A stretch of DNA of 64,000 bases from Bdellovibrionaceae bacterium UBA2316. Its GTDB lineage: Bacteria > Bdellovibrionota > Bdellovibrionia > Bdellovibrionales > Bdellovibrionaceae. A program made the translations under genes and the position numbers. Positions 17,627 through 26,190 of this stretch are shown here, piece by piece. The stretch covers positions 3,115-67,114 of the forward strand of contig DDVI01000034.1 in NCBI GenBank assembly GCA_002345205.1, in the 5' to 3' direction. The notes under the pieces were generated by a model. That model was not told the DNA's origin, searched no databases, and saw only the letters and a list, made by a program, of their open reading frames with translations. Each line of letters opens with the position of its first letter. The first letter of the stretch is position 1.

Positions 17627-19306
17627 ATGCTCAAATTAAATAAAGTTATCCTAAGTTTTTTATCTTTAGTTATTTTCTCAGGTCATGCCGTTCAGGCAAA
17701 AGAGTTATCAATCGGTACAAATACTGAATTTGAAACTTTAAATCCAATCATCGCATCGGTCGGTGCTTCAAAATACATGTTGTATCTAGCGACTCGCCCT
17801 TGGGTATACATGGATGAAAAAAACGAATGGAGAACAAGCATCTTTAAACGCATTCCGAACCTAAAAGACAAGTCGATGAAAATCATTACTGAAGGTGGCA
17901 AAAAGAAATTGGTAGCTACCTGGGAATTCATTGATGGAATCAAGTGGGGTGATGGTCACCCGATCACATGTAAAGACGCAAAATTCACATGGGAAGTCGG
18001 ACTGAGTCCAAATACATCCTTGCCAACTAAAGATGGCTACGAAAATATCGAATCTATCACGTGGGATGATAAAACCCCTACAAAATGTACAATCACGTAC
18101 AAAGTAGCCAAATGGAATTTCTACATCGATAGTCATACATTACTTTTACCTGAACATTTAGAAGGTCCTATTTTCCAAAAATGGGGAAAAGAAAAAGAAG
18201 GGTATGATCGCAACACTCTTTACCAAAAAGATCCAACTCAAAAAGGTCTTTGGAATGGTCCCTACGTTATTTCAGAGGTGAAACTGGGTTCACACGTTAT
18301 CTTTACTGCAAATCCTAATTTTTTTGGTTCAAAACCAAAGATTGGTAAAATTATTATCCGTATCATTCCTAACGCGGGAACATTAGAAGCAAACTTACGT
18401 TCTAAGAATATCAACAAGATCAGCCGTATCGGGATGTCGTTAGATCAAGCGTTAGCGTTCGAAAAGAAAATCAAAGAAGAAAATCTTCCGTACAAAGTGG
18501 AATTCCAAGACGGCATTACGTACGCCCACATTGACGTGAACGTGAATCACCCAGTTTTAAGCGATTTAAAAGTAAGACAGGCCTTGTCGCACGCAATGAA
18601 TAAAGATGATATTAATAAATCAATCTTTGAAGGAAAGGTTACCGTAGCGACATCAATGACATCGCCAATTGATTCTTTGTACACGTCAGATTCTAAAATC
18701 GTTAAGATTTACAAAACAGATAAAAAACTAGCTCGTAAAATGTTGGATGAAGCTGGCTGGAAACTAGGACCAGATGGTTTCAGATACAAAAATGGTCAGA
18801 AGCTAACCTTCAAGTTGGTGGGTGCTGCGGGGATCAAACAAATTGAAACTCTACAAGCAATTCTTCAATCTCAATGGAAAGATGTCGGTGTGGATTTACA
18901 ATTGAAAAATGATCCGACACGTATCTTGTTCTCAGAAACTCTTCGTAAGCGTAACTTTGATATGGCGGTATTTTCTTGGAGCAGCTTCCCTGGTTTAGGG
19001 CACGAATCGGTTCTTCATAGCAAAAATATTCCATCAGACAAAAATTCTTGGACTGGTCAGAACTATCATGGTTTTGCGAGCCCAAGAACAGACAAGCTGA
19101 CTGAAGAATATGACTACGAGTTCGATTTTAAAAAACGTAAAAAAATTACCGATGAAATCATGAAGGAATACACAGAAAATGTTCCCGTTATTCCTTTGTA
19201 CTTCCGTCCGGAAGTGGCCGTGATTCCTAAAGGTATGAAAAATTTCAAAATGTATGGTCACTACTTCTACGAGACCTTACAAGCTGAAAACTGGGATATT
19301 GAATAA
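17627..19306 (+). CDS. ABC transporter substrate-binding protein, peptide family (SBP family 5)
   Basis: 559 residues with a signal peptide (MLKLNKVILSFLSLVIFSG) and the SBP-5 fold: ELSIGTNTEFETLNPI at the mature N-terminus, WEFIDGIKWGDGHPITCKDA (the typical FxDGxxxTAxD region), VRQALSHAMNKDDINKSIF, and a C-terminal NVPVIPLYFRPEV. It should capture oligopeptides or related solutes in the periplasm. No permease or ATPase genes are adjacent, so the transporter partners are elsewhere or it is an orphan. ATG 17627 has GGAG upstream; a GTG at 17615 overlaps that site. Confidence 0.88.
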   Translation: MLKLNKVILSFLSLVIFSGHAVQAKELSIGTNTEFETLNPIIASVGASKYMLYLATRPWVYMDEKNEWRTSIFKRIPNLKDKSMKIITEGGKKKLVATWEFIDGIKWGDGHPITCKDAKFTWEVGLSPNTSLPTKDGYENIESITWDDKTPTKCTITYKVAKWNFYIDSHTLLLPEHLEGPIFQKWGKEKEGYDRNTLYQKDPTQKGLWNGPYVISEVKLGSHVIFTANPNFFGSKPKIGKIIIRIIPNAGTLEANLRSKNINKISRIGMSLDQALAFEKKIKEENLPYKVEFQDGITYAHIDVNVNHPVLSDLKVRQALSHAMNKDDINKSIFEGKVTVATSMTSPIDSLYTSDSKIVKIYKTDKKLARKMLDEAGWKLGPDGFRYKNGQKLTFKLVGAAGIKQIETLQAILQSQWKDVGVDLQLKNDPTRILFSETLRKRNFDMAVFSWSSFPGLGHESVLHSKNIPSDKNSWTGQNYHGFASPRTDKLTEEYDYEFDFKKRKKITDEIMKEYTENVPVIPLYFRPEVAVIPKGMKNFKMYGHYFYETLQAENWDIE

Positions 19307-19326
19307 TTTAATTAAAGGAGACGCAG

Positions 19327-20334
19327 ATGTCTAAAAAAGTAAGAGTTGGTATTAATGGTTTTGGTCGTATTGGTCGCGTGTTATTCCGTGCTGGTTTTGA
19401 AAAGCTAGACATCGTAGCGATTAATTCATTAGACAGCGTGGAAGGCTCGGCCCACTTGTTAGAATTCGACTCAACTCACGGTCGTTTCAATGCACAAGTG
19501 GGAACGGATGGAAAAAACCTAGTTGTAAATGGTAAAACAATTAAATACTTCTCTAGCCGTAATCCTTTAGAAATTCCTTGGGGTGATGCCGGTGTGGACG
19601 TAGTTCTTGAATGCACAGGTGCGATGAAGAACGCGGAAGACTATCAAAAACACGTTACGTCTGGCGCGAAAAAAGTTTTCATCTCGGCTCCTGCTGACGG
19701 TGTGGATTTAACGGTTGTATTAGGTGTTAATGAAAAACAATACGATCCAACAAAACATAAATTTATTTCGAACGCGTCATGTACAACAAACTGTTTAGCT
19801 CCGTTAGCGAAAGTTTTGAACGAAGCCTTCGGTATCGACTACGGTATGATGACAACAATTCACTCGTACACCAACGATCAAAGAATCCTAGATGCGAATC
19901 ACAAAGATTTACGTCGTGCACGTTCAGCTGCTTTGAGCATGATCCCAACGTCAACGGGTGCTGCAAAAGCAATCGGTTTAGTGTTACCTGAATTAAAAGG
20001 TAAATTAGACGGTACTTCAGTGCGTGTTCCCACGCCAAATGTAAGCTTGGTAGATTTAACATTTACATCTAAAAAAGATATGTCTGTAGCTTCAATCAAC
20101 GAAGCGGTTAAGGCAGCGGCGAACGGTGCTTTAAAAGGTGTGTTATACGCAGAATCTAAAGAATTAGTTTCTATCGATTTCAATGGGAATCCATACTCTT
20201 CAATCGTAGATTTAAAGAGCACTATGGTTATTAACCCGCGCATGGGTAAAGTTTTATCTTGGTATGATAACGAAACTGGTTTTTCAAATCGAATGGTCGA
20301 ATTTGTACAAATGATGGGCGAGAAAGGAATTTAG
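19327..20334 (+). CDS. gapA: Glyceraldehyde-3-phosphate dehydrogenase
   Basis: Glycolytic NAD-dependent enzyme. Rossmann motif VGINGFGRIGR at residue 7, the active-site SNASCTTNCLAPL with catalytic Cys near 153, and the C-terminal SWYDNETGFSNRMV. 335 residues. Ribosome-binding site AAAGGAGA seven bases upstream. First gene of gapA-pgk-tpiA with gaps of 2 and 17 bases, so the three steps from triose phosphates to 3-phosphoglycerate are coexpressed. Confidence 0.97.
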   Translation: MSKKVRVGINGFGRIGRVLFRAGFEKLDIVAINSLDSVEGSAHLLEFDSTHGRFNAQVGTDGKNLVVNGKTIKYFSSRNPLEIPWGDAGVDVVLECTGAMKNAEDYQKHVTSGAKKVFISAPADGVDLTVVLGVNEKQYDPTKHKFISNASCTTNCLAPLAKVLNEAFGIDYGMMTTIHSYTNDQRILDANHKDLRRARSAALSMIPTSTGAAKAIGLVLPELKGKLDGTSVRVPTPNVSLVDLTFTSKKDMSVASINEAVKAAANGALKGVLYAESKELVSIDFNGNPYSSIVDLKSTMVINPRMGKVLSWYDNETGFSNRMVEFVQMMGEKGI

Positions 20335-20336
20335 TC

Positions 20337-21548
20337 GTGTCGGATCAGAAATCTGGCCTACGTGGCATTAAAACAGTTAGAGATTTTGAAGTTGAAAACA
20401 AAGTAGTGTTCTTGCGTTTAGATTTAAACGTTCCTATGGAAAAGGGTAAAATTACTGACTACACACGCATTGATGCTACATTACCGACAATCAATTACCT
20501 TATCGAAAAAGGCGCAAAGATCGTTATGGCGTCTCACTTAGGGCGTCCAAAGACGTCTAAAGATAAAGAATTTTCTTTAGAGCCTGTGGCGAAAGCCATG
20601 ACCGAGCGTCTAAATAAAGATGTTCTGTTAGTTGAGGATCCAAATGCAAAAGCAGTGAAACAACTGCTTCACACTTTAAATAAAGAACAAATCATTCTGC
20701 TAGAAAACGTACGTTTTGAATCGGGTGAAACAGAAGATTCTGAAGAATTCGCGACTCGTTTAGCATCGTACACTGACATTTACATTAACGATGCATTTGG
20801 AGCCTCTCACAGAGCGCATGCTACGATTCATGCCTTGCCGGCGATGATCCCAAATCGTGGTATTGGTTTCTTGATCGAAAAAGAAATCCAAATGTTAGAT
20901 GGATTGTTAGTAAATCCAAAACGTCCCTACGTAGCTATTCTTGGCGGTGCTAAGGTATCTGATAAGATCGGTGTTATCGAAAAATTAATGGATGTTGTCG
21001 ATGCGTTTATTATTGGTGGCGCTATGGCGTATACATTTTTAAAAGCTCAGGGACACTTCGTTGGCAAATCACGCGTAGAAGATGACAAAGTAAAATACGC
21101 TAAAGAATTACTGGCTCGTATCGATGCTCGTAATAAAACTATTTTATTGCCGGTGGATCATTTAGTTACAAAAAGTATTACAGATACGGTAGGCGCGTCC
21201 GTTAAGAAAGAATTCGGTGAAGGTGAAATGGGCGTGGATATTGGACCTGAGTCTTTAAGAAATTTCTCGGCTTTAATAAAAGAAGCGGGAACTATTTTCT
21301 GGAATGGTCCAATGGGCGTTTTTGAAACTCCTGAGTTTTCTAAAGGTACATTTAATTTAGCTAAAGTAATTGCTGAGAGCAAAGGAACTAAAATCATCGG
21401 TGGCGGCGATAGCGCAGCAGCAGCAGAACAAAGTGGTTTTGCTGATAAGATGACTCATATTTCTACCGGTGGTGGTGCAAGTCTTGAGTATTTACAAGGC
21501 GATAAATTACCAGGTTTAGAAGTATTAAGATTTAAAGTTCGTTCATAA
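20337..21548 (+). CDS. pgk: Phosphoglycerate kinase
   Basis: Transfers phosphate from 1,3-bisphosphoglycerate to ADP. Signature FLRLDLNVPME near residue 25, substrate-binding MASHLGRPK, NDAFGASHRAHAT, VAILGGAKVSDKI, and the ATP-site GGGDSAAAAEQ near the C-terminus. 403 residues. GTG start two bases after the gapA stop. Confidence 0.97.
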   Translation: MSDQKSGLRGIKTVRDFEVENKVVFLRLDLNVPMEKGKITDYTRIDATLPTINYLIEKGAKIVMASHLGRPKTSKDKEFSLEPVAKAMTERLNKDVLLVEDPNAKAVKQLLHTLNKEQIILLENVRFESGETEDSEEFATRLASYTDIYINDAFGASHRAHATIHALPAMIPNRGIGFLIEKEIQMLDGLLVNPKRPYVAILGGAKVSDKIGVIEKLMDVVDAFIIGGAMAYTFLKAQGHFVGKSRVEDDKVKYAKELLARIDARNKTILLPVDHLVTKSITDTVGASVKKEFGEGEMGVDIGPESLRNFSALIKEAGTIFWNGPMGVFETPEFSKGTFNLAKVIAESKGTKIIGGGDSAAAAEQSGFADKMTHISTGGGASLEYLQGDKLPGLEVLRFKVRS

Positions 21549-21565
21549 TTTTGAAAGGTGTGGGG

Positions 21566-22333
21566 ATGAAAAATATTATCGTAGCAGCAAATTGGAAATT
21601 GAATAAATCCCCCGCTGAAACTCGCAGTTTCTTTCAAGCGTTTAATGAGGAATTCAAAAAGAAATCCTCATACGCGCAACTAGGCCCAAACTTCCAAGTC
21701 GTATTTTTTCCATCGGCTATTTCTTTAGAAGCCGCCAGCCAATCGCTAAAAGGTTCTGCCGTGAAATTCGGTGGTCAGAATATTTATACTGAATCTCAAG
21801 GCGCTTTCACGGGCGAGAACTCAGCTAAAGTTATCAAAGAGCTAAATGGTGAGTTTGCATTAATTGGTCATTCTGAACGTCGCCAATATTTTCACGAATC
21901 AAATAGTCTTTTAAATAGAAAAATTCATCACGCATTGAAAACAGGTTTAGCTCCTATGTACTGCGTTGGCGAAACTTTAGAGGAGCGCGAAGGCGGAAAA
22001 ACAGAAGCCGTTTTATTGGCTCAGTTAACAGAAGGTCTAAAAGACATTACAGAGTCTAACGGAAAATCTTTAGTGATAGCCTATGAACCGGTTTGGGCTA
22101 TCGGAACTGGTAAAATTGCAACACCGGAGCAAGTTAAAGAAACTCACGGATTCATTAGCAAAACGTTAATTCAGCTCGGCCTTGCAACGACCCCAATTTT
22201 GTACGGTGGTTCGGTGAAGGCAGCTAATGCCCAAGAATTGATCCAAATTCCTTATGTGAGTGGGTTCCTGGTGGGCGGGGCTTCTTTGGAAGTGGCTTCG
22301 TTCGTCGACCTAATTCAAAACAGCCAGATGTAG
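21566..22333 (+). CDS. tpiA: Triosephosphate isomerase
   Basis: Interconverts dihydroxyacetone phosphate and glyceraldehyde 3-phosphate. AANWKLNK with catalytic Lys at the N-terminus, GHSERRQYFHE with catalytic His, AYEPVWAIGTG with catalytic Glu, and the phosphate loop YGGSVKAANA. ATG 21566 is chosen over TTG 21551 since AAAGGTGTGG lies just before it. 255 residues. Last gene of the glycolytic operon. Confidence 0.96.
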   Translation: MKNIIVAANWKLNKSPAETRSFFQAFNEEFKKKSSYAQLGPNFQVVFFPSAISLEAASQSLKGSAVKFGGQNIYTESQGAFTGENSAKVIKELNGEFALIGHSERRQYFHESNSLLNRKIHHALKTGLAPMYCVGETLEEREGGKTEAVLLAQLTEGLKDITESNGKSLVIAYEPVWAIGTGKIATPEQVKETHGFISKTLIQLGLATTPILYGGSVKAANAQELIQIPYVSGFLVGGASLEVASFVDLIQNSQM

Positions 22334-22344
22334 GAAACTGAGAT

Positions 22345-22373
22345 ACTAACGCGCCGTGTGTAGTTTCTTTTTT
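22345..22373 (+). terminator. Rho-independent terminator after tpiA
   Basis: ACTA-CGCG (22345-22353, one bulged A) pairs with TGTG-TAGT (22357-22364), followed within three bases by six T. An alternative longer stem uses GAAACT (22334-22339) with AGTTTC (22362-22367). Position right after tpiA supports a terminator for the glycolytic operon. Confidence 0.6.
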
Positions 22374-22412
22374 GTCACCTCAAGAAGTCCCATAAATAGA
22401 TTACTACAAGGT

Positions 22413-22440
22413 TTGAAATTATCCTGTAAAATCATATACT
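22413..22440 (+). promoter_or_regulatory. Predicted sigma-70 promoter for the zinc-ribbon gene
   Basis: TTGAAA (22413-22418), 16-base spacer, TATACT (22435-22440). The predicted start of transcription is near 22447, leaving about 148 bases of leader before the ATG at 22595. Confidence 0.5.
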
Positions 22441-22479
22441 AACAAGGTTGTAAAAGACAGCTTGTTAGCGCGTTTTTTT
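22439..22479 (+). repeat. Perfect 8-bp inverted repeat overlapping the promoter, followed by seven T
   Basis: CTAACAAG (22439-22446) and CTTGTTAG (22461-22468), arm centres 22 bases apart, about two DNA turns. The left arm overlaps the predicted -10 element and ends at the predicted start site, which suits a dimeric repressor's operator. CGCG and T7 (22473-22479) follow, so a second terminator for readthrough from tpiA is the alternative reading. Confidence 0.45.
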
Positions 22480-22519
22480 GAGAAGCCGGATTCCCGATTG
22501 CACTGATATCCCGTAAACT

Positions 22520-22585
22520 AGAGGTGTGTGACGACTCCGCCGGTGCTTAACGGAGTCGGTGGCGACGCCTCTGAATTATAAGAGG
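22520..22585 (+). promoter_or_regulatory. Putative switching 5' leader (SD-sequestering alternative stems)
   Basis: Outer stem AGAGGTGT (22520-22527) with ACGCCTCT (22565-22572) encloses a perfect inner stem CGACTCCG (22532-22539) with CGGAGTCG (22551-22558). CCTCT (22568-22572) in the right outer arm is also complementary to the ribosome-binding site AGAGG at 22581-22585 with an eight-base loop. The left outer arm and the ribosome-binding site thus carry the same pentamer and compete for one partner: a translation on/off arrangement. The geometry is seen; the regulation is inferred. Confidence 0.45.
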
Positions 22586-22594
22586 ATGTTATTT

Positions 22595-22837
22595 ATGAAC
22601 GTAAAGATTCATTTTCGTCGGTGCCATCATTGTTATGAAACGAACGAGTGTATTGGTGATCTAGTGACTGAATGTTCGGTCTGTCATAAGCGGTTACGTC
22701 CATTTATTTATTTCGATGAACGCGTTGAATATGGATTTGCCCAAATTAAAACAAAAAAAATGAAATTCAAAACAAAGTTACCTCATGCCTTTTATCCTCC
22801 ACTCGTGGGTTTTTCCAGTGTTTGGGAGATGGATTAA
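22595..22837 (+). CDS. Small zinc-ribbon-like protein
   Basis: 80 residues from ATG 22595 (AGAGG nine bases upstream); an upstream TTG-type extension would run through the leader hairpin and is rejected. Two CxxC knuckles, CHHC (residues 10-13) and CSVC (about 27-30), plus Cys18 make a compact zinc ribbon, followed by a basic, aromatic-rich tail (KTKKMKFKTKLPHAFYPP). No family name recognised. Own predicted promoter and an elaborate leader suggest tight control. A nucleic-acid or protein-binding adaptor is plausible; metal-responsive function is only a guess. Confidence 0.65.
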   Translation: MNVKIHFRRCHHCYETNECIGDLVTECSVCHKRLRPFIYFDERVEYGFAQIKTKKMKFKTKLPHAFYPPLVGFSSVWEMD

Positions 22838-22937
22838 TCATCTGTCCAAAAATACCCCGTGTTATTGAAAACTATTGGTAGTATGGATTTTTTCCTTGAG
22901 TTCCGACTCTAAAGAATCAATGCTTAAGTAAATTAAA

Positions 22938-22961
22938 GAAGAAGAAATTTATTTCTTCTTC
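22938..22961 (+). repeat. 11-bp inverted repeat in the leader of the OmpP1 gene
   Basis: GAAGAAGAAAT (22938-22948) and ATTTCTTCTTC (22951-22961) are exact reverse complements separated by TT. It lies 28 bases before the porin start. No T-run follows, so it is more likely an mRNA stabiliser or operator than a terminator. Confidence 0.45.
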
Positions 22962-22989
22962 AACATTAAACTTATGCATAGGAGTTCGG

Positions 22990-24321
22990 ATGAAAAAAGC
23001 ATTAGTGCTATTTTTTGTTTCTGCAGTAGCGTTTGGTTCTGGCTACGAAAAATCAGTTCTTTGGGGTGGTAAATATTCAGGTGTTGCGGGTTCAGCAGCA
23101 GCAGGCGTAACAGGTTCTGATTCTATTTTCTACAATCCTGCAGGATTAGTGAACTCTCCGGAGCTTGGAGATATCACTTTGAATCTTTCAAATACATCGG
23201 CTCAATTCAAAGGCCCTATCGTTCCTAAAGCTAACGTTGTGTCTCCTGGTCCAACTGTGGCTCAATTTACAAATGCAAATAAACAAGAATCTTCTAAAAC
23301 GTCTTCAACAGTAATTCCTGGTGTGACGTACTCAATGAAGTTGAATGATGCTTGGTCATACGGCTTAGGTTACTACGCTGTGGGTGGAACTCGTGCGGTG
23401 TACGAAGATGTTGATTTTGCGCCAAGAAGCTATAAAGCAAAGGTAGGTTCTGAAATCACTATTTCTGAATTCTCTGCGGGCGTGGGCTACAAAGTAAGTG
23501 ATGCTATGAGATTAGGTTTAGGCCTACGTTATACAATGACTGATGCTGCGTTTAGCTCAGTTGGTTATGTAAGCTCGGGTTCTAACGTTGTGGGTATCAC
23601 TAACGTAGACATCAAAGATATCAAATCAGCAAACTTGGATAGTATCCGTTTAGGTATGCAATATGATATGAATGAAAACACAAAAATTGGTTTAGTTATC
23701 AGAACTGAATCTAAAGTGAGCAAAACAGCTAAAGCATCTGGTACTGCCAATGTGTGCGGTGGTGGCGCGACATGTCCTGCGATTGCAAACTTAACGATTG
23801 CTGAAGCTGACGTTAAAGTCGACACCGTATTGCCAATGGCAATCAACTTGGGTGTTGAGCACAAATTAGCAGATACATGGACTCTTTTCGGTGAATTAGT
23901 TCACACTCAATACTCTCAAATCGAAAAAGTTGATTTAGATGGTTCAATCACTGTAGGTACGACATCATCTCCGCTTCCAGATATTGATCAAAAATGGAAA
24001 GATCAATTAAACGTGAAATTGGCGGCTCAATACTCGGGTATGGCATGGCCTGTACGTTTTGGTTATATCCACACATCTGATGTTTCTAACAAACAATACG
24101 CACGTGCATCGTTTACTCCTCCAGGTGCTGCCGCTACGTACACCCTAGGCACAGGCCAAGAATTTAAAGTTGGTGATTCAACTTTAGATTTCAATATCGC
24201 ATTTGACCTAACTACGGTTAAAGGTGATGGCGATGATTCTGTTCAGCCGTTGTACTCTCCGGCTGGTTCGTACGAGGCGAATTCAACTGGTATTCACACT
24301 GGTTTTGCGTACAAGTTCTAA
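22990..24321 (+). CDS. OmpP1/FadL/TodX family outer-membrane transporter
   Basis: 443 residues with a signal peptide (KKALVLFFVSAVAFGSG) and the FadL-family N-terminal hatch motif GSDSIFYNPAGL near residue 45, which carries the NPA signature. The remainder is beta-barrel-like, ending GFAYKF with terminal Phe. FadL-type channels pass hydrophobic molecules such as long-chain fatty acids across the outer membrane. Own leader with AGGAG before the ATG. Interesting in view of the nearby acyltransferase and desaturase. Confidence 0.88.
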   Translation: MKKALVLFFVSAVAFGSGYEKSVLWGGKYSGVAGSAAAGVTGSDSIFYNPAGLVNSPELGDITLNLSNTSAQFKGPIVPKANVVSPGPTVAQFTNANKQESSKTSSTVIPGVTYSMKLNDAWSYGLGYYAVGGTRAVYEDVDFAPRSYKAKVGSEITISEFSAGVGYKVSDAMRLGLGLRYTMTDAAFSSVGYVSSGSNVVGITNVDIKDIKSANLDSIRLGMQYDMNENTKIGLVIRTESKVSKTAKASGTANVCGGGATCPAIANLTIAEADVKVDTVLPMAINLGVEHKLADTWTLFGELVHTQYSQIEKVDLDGSITVGTTSSPLPDIDQKWKDQLNVKLAAQYSGMAWPVRFGYIHTSDVSNKQYARASFTPPGAAATYTLGTGQEFKVGDSTLDFNIAFDLTTVKGDGDDSVQPLYSPAGSYEANSTGIHTGFAYKF

Positions 24322-24335
24322 TTTGAAAGTTATTT

Positions 24336-25559
24336 ATGAGTTCACTTAAAGTAGACATTTCGGATATTCAAAAAGCACACGGGCTGTTAAAGCCCGTGAT
24401 CAAGCATACAGATTTGGATTTATCGTTATCGGCCAGCGAACTCTACGGTCGTAATGTCTACTTGAAATCAGAAAATACACAAAGAACTGGCTCCTTTAAA
24501 ATTAGAGGAGCCTATAATAAGATCATGAATCTTTCCGCAGAAGAAAAAGCGCGGGGAGTGGTTGCCAGCTCAGCCGGTAATCATGCGCAAGGTGTGGCCT
24601 TGAGTTCAAAGCTAGCCGGAGTACGATCCGTGATCGTAATGCCCGAGACAGCGCCTCTTAATAAAATTTCGGCAACTCGTAGTTATGGTGGCGAAATTAT
24701 CTTAAAGGGCGAAATCTATGATGATGCTTTTGAGTACGCTAAAGAATTAGAGAAAAAAGAAGGGTATACCTTTGTTCATCCGTATCAGGATTCACATATC
24801 ATTGCGGGCCAAGGGACTATCGGATTAGAAATTCTAACTCAACTTCAGGATGTTGATAGCGTGATCGTCCCTATTGGTGGCGGTGGTTTGATTAGCGGTA
24901 TTGGTGTAGCTATTAAAACCTTAAAGCCGTCATGTAAGATCTTTGGAGTTCAATCCGAACAGACGCCAGGGATGAGTCAATTATTCAAGCATCAGACTCC
25001 GGAGACAAAATTAAAACGCATCACGACGATTGCGGATGGAATAGCGATTAAAAAACCAAGTCCTGAAATGCATAGCCAATTCATTTCTAAATATGTGGAC
25101 GATATCGTGACCGTTTCAGATGATGAAATTGCAGAGGCGATTGTATATCTAGTCGAGCGAATGAAAACAGTTACTGAAGGTTCAGGTGCTGTATCATTTG
25201 CGGCCTTAATGAAGCATAAGCTAGATTACGGCAAGAATGTGTGTGTGGTACTGTCCGGTGGAAATATTGATTTGAATATCGTATCTAAAGTGATCGAGCG
25301 TGGGCAAATTACCCGCGGTCGTTTAGCCAAAATGTCGGTGGTTGTGGAAGATATGCCTGGAAACTTGCAAAAGCTCACACAAATTATCGCAATGGAAAAA
25401 GCCAATATCCTGGAAGTAAACCATGATCGCCTAACATATGGCCTATCTTTACGCGAGACTCGAATAGATTTCTTTTTAGAAACAAACAGTTTTGATCAAA
25501 TTAAACGAATAGAAGCAGAAATCGAAAAAATTGGCGGTAAAGTTCTGCACACCGTTTAA
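24336..25559 (+). CDS. ilvA: Threonine ammonia-lyase, ACT-domain type
   Basis: PLP-dependent enzyme converting threonine to 2-oxobutanoate. PLP lysine in RTGSFKIRGAYNK (about residue 55), SSAGNHAQGVA phosphate/substrate motif, glycine loop GGGGLISG near 185, and a C-terminal ACT domain (about 330-407, VVVEDMPGNLQKLTQIIA) for feedback control. The 407-residue length fits the single-ACT form found in many bacteria. It starts 14 bases after the porin gene; its end overlaps the convergent HTH gene by four bases. Confidence 0.92.
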   Translation: MSSLKVDISDIQKAHGLLKPVIKHTDLDLSLSASELYGRNVYLKSENTQRTGSFKIRGAYNKIMNLSAEEKARGVVASSAGNHAQGVALSSKLAGVRSVIVMPETAPLNKISATRSYGGEIILKGEIYDDAFEYAKELEKKEGYTFVHPYQDSHIIAGQGTIGLEILTQLQDVDSVIVPIGGGGLISGIGVAIKTLKPSCKIFGVQSEQTPGMSQLFKHQTPETKLKRITTIADGIAIKKPSPEMHSQFISKYVDDIVTVSDDEIAEAIVYLVERMKTVTEGSGAVSFAALMKHKLDYGKNVCVVLSGGNIDLNIVSKVIERGQITRGRLAKMSVVVEDMPGNLQKLTQIIAMEKANILEVNHDRLTYGLSLRETRIDFFLETNSFDQIKRIEAEIEKIGGKVLHTV

Positions 25560-25840
25560 TGGTTATTTCTAGCGATTTTTTTTCCAGCAGAGATTTCAGA
25601 TTTTAAACTGGTTTCATAATCCTTTATAAGGATTTGCAAAACCAGTTTTTCAGGAATTCCTAAAATAACGATCAGTTTACCTAAAGTATGGTGGGGAACC
25701 TTCGAAACGCCTCTTTCGAACAATGAAATGAATTGAGTAGAGTCATAGCCAAGCTTCTTCGCCAAATCTAATTGGGTCATTTCTTTATCTTGGCGATAAT
25801 TTCTAATTAAAGTTCCAAGTGCTTGATATGTTTCATTCAT
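25556..25840 (-). CDS. XRE-family HTH regulator (tandem copy 1)
   Basis: 94 residues, almost entirely a Cro/C1-type helix-turn-helix: LGTLIRNYRQDKEMTQLDLAKKLG followed by STQFISLFERGVSKVP. A hydrophobic helix (LIVILGIPEKLVLQIL) probably serves dimerisation. By hand count 64 of 94 residues match the next gene, so the two arose by tandem duplication. AGGGAA precedes the ATG. Located beside the acyltransferase block it may control that block; not proven. Confidence 0.85.
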   Translation of the reverse strand: MNETYQALGTLIRNYRQDKEMTQLDLAKKLGYDSTQFISLFERGVSKVPHHTLGKLIVILGIPEKLVLQILIKDYETSLKSEISAGKKIARNNH

Positions 25841-25905
25841 AGAGTTCCCTTTGTGATTTTTCTAAGTCGTCTATCGTGAACGAGGGCTACAATATTCTAT
25901 AAAAA

Positions 25906-26190
25906 CTAAGCGGAATTTTTTGCAGTCTTTTTGCCAGAAGAAATTTCTGACTTTAAGTTAACTTCATATGCTTTCATCAAAGTATCTAAAACTTTTTTCT
26001 CTGGAATGCCAAGGATCACAATTAATTGTCCTAAAACATTGTGTGGAACTTTAGAAAGTCCTCTTTCAAAAAGTGAAACAAACTGGGTCGAGTCATAACC
26101 TAATCTTTGAGCCAAATGTAGCTGGGTTAACTCTTTTTTTACTCTGTATTCTCTAATTAGTGCGCCAAGCTCGCGACGGACTTCTCTCAT
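25906..26190 (-). CDS. XRE-family HTH regulator (tandem copy 2)
   Basis: Paralogue of the downstream gene with identical length and identical recognition region (GYDSTQF, SLFERG, SKVP). Differences sit mainly in the first 20 residues and the C-terminal tail. Ribosome-binding site GAGG before the ATG. The two genes share a strand and are 65 bases apart, so are probably cotranscribed; they may form heterodimers. Confidence 0.85.
   Translation of the reverse strand: MREVRRELGALIREYRVKKELTQLHLAQRLGYDSTQFVSLFERGLSKVPHNVLGQLIVILGIPEKKVLDTLMKAYEVNLKSEISSGKKTAKNSA

Noticed and set aside
19763..20243. Additional genes within gapA on both strands
   Set aside because: Shadows of a highly conserved gene, without ribosome-binding sites or recognisable domains.
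22559..22594. N-terminal extension of the zinc-ribbon protein from 22559
   Set aside because: Would translate the inner leader hairpin and removes the AGAGG ribosome-binding site before ATG 22595.
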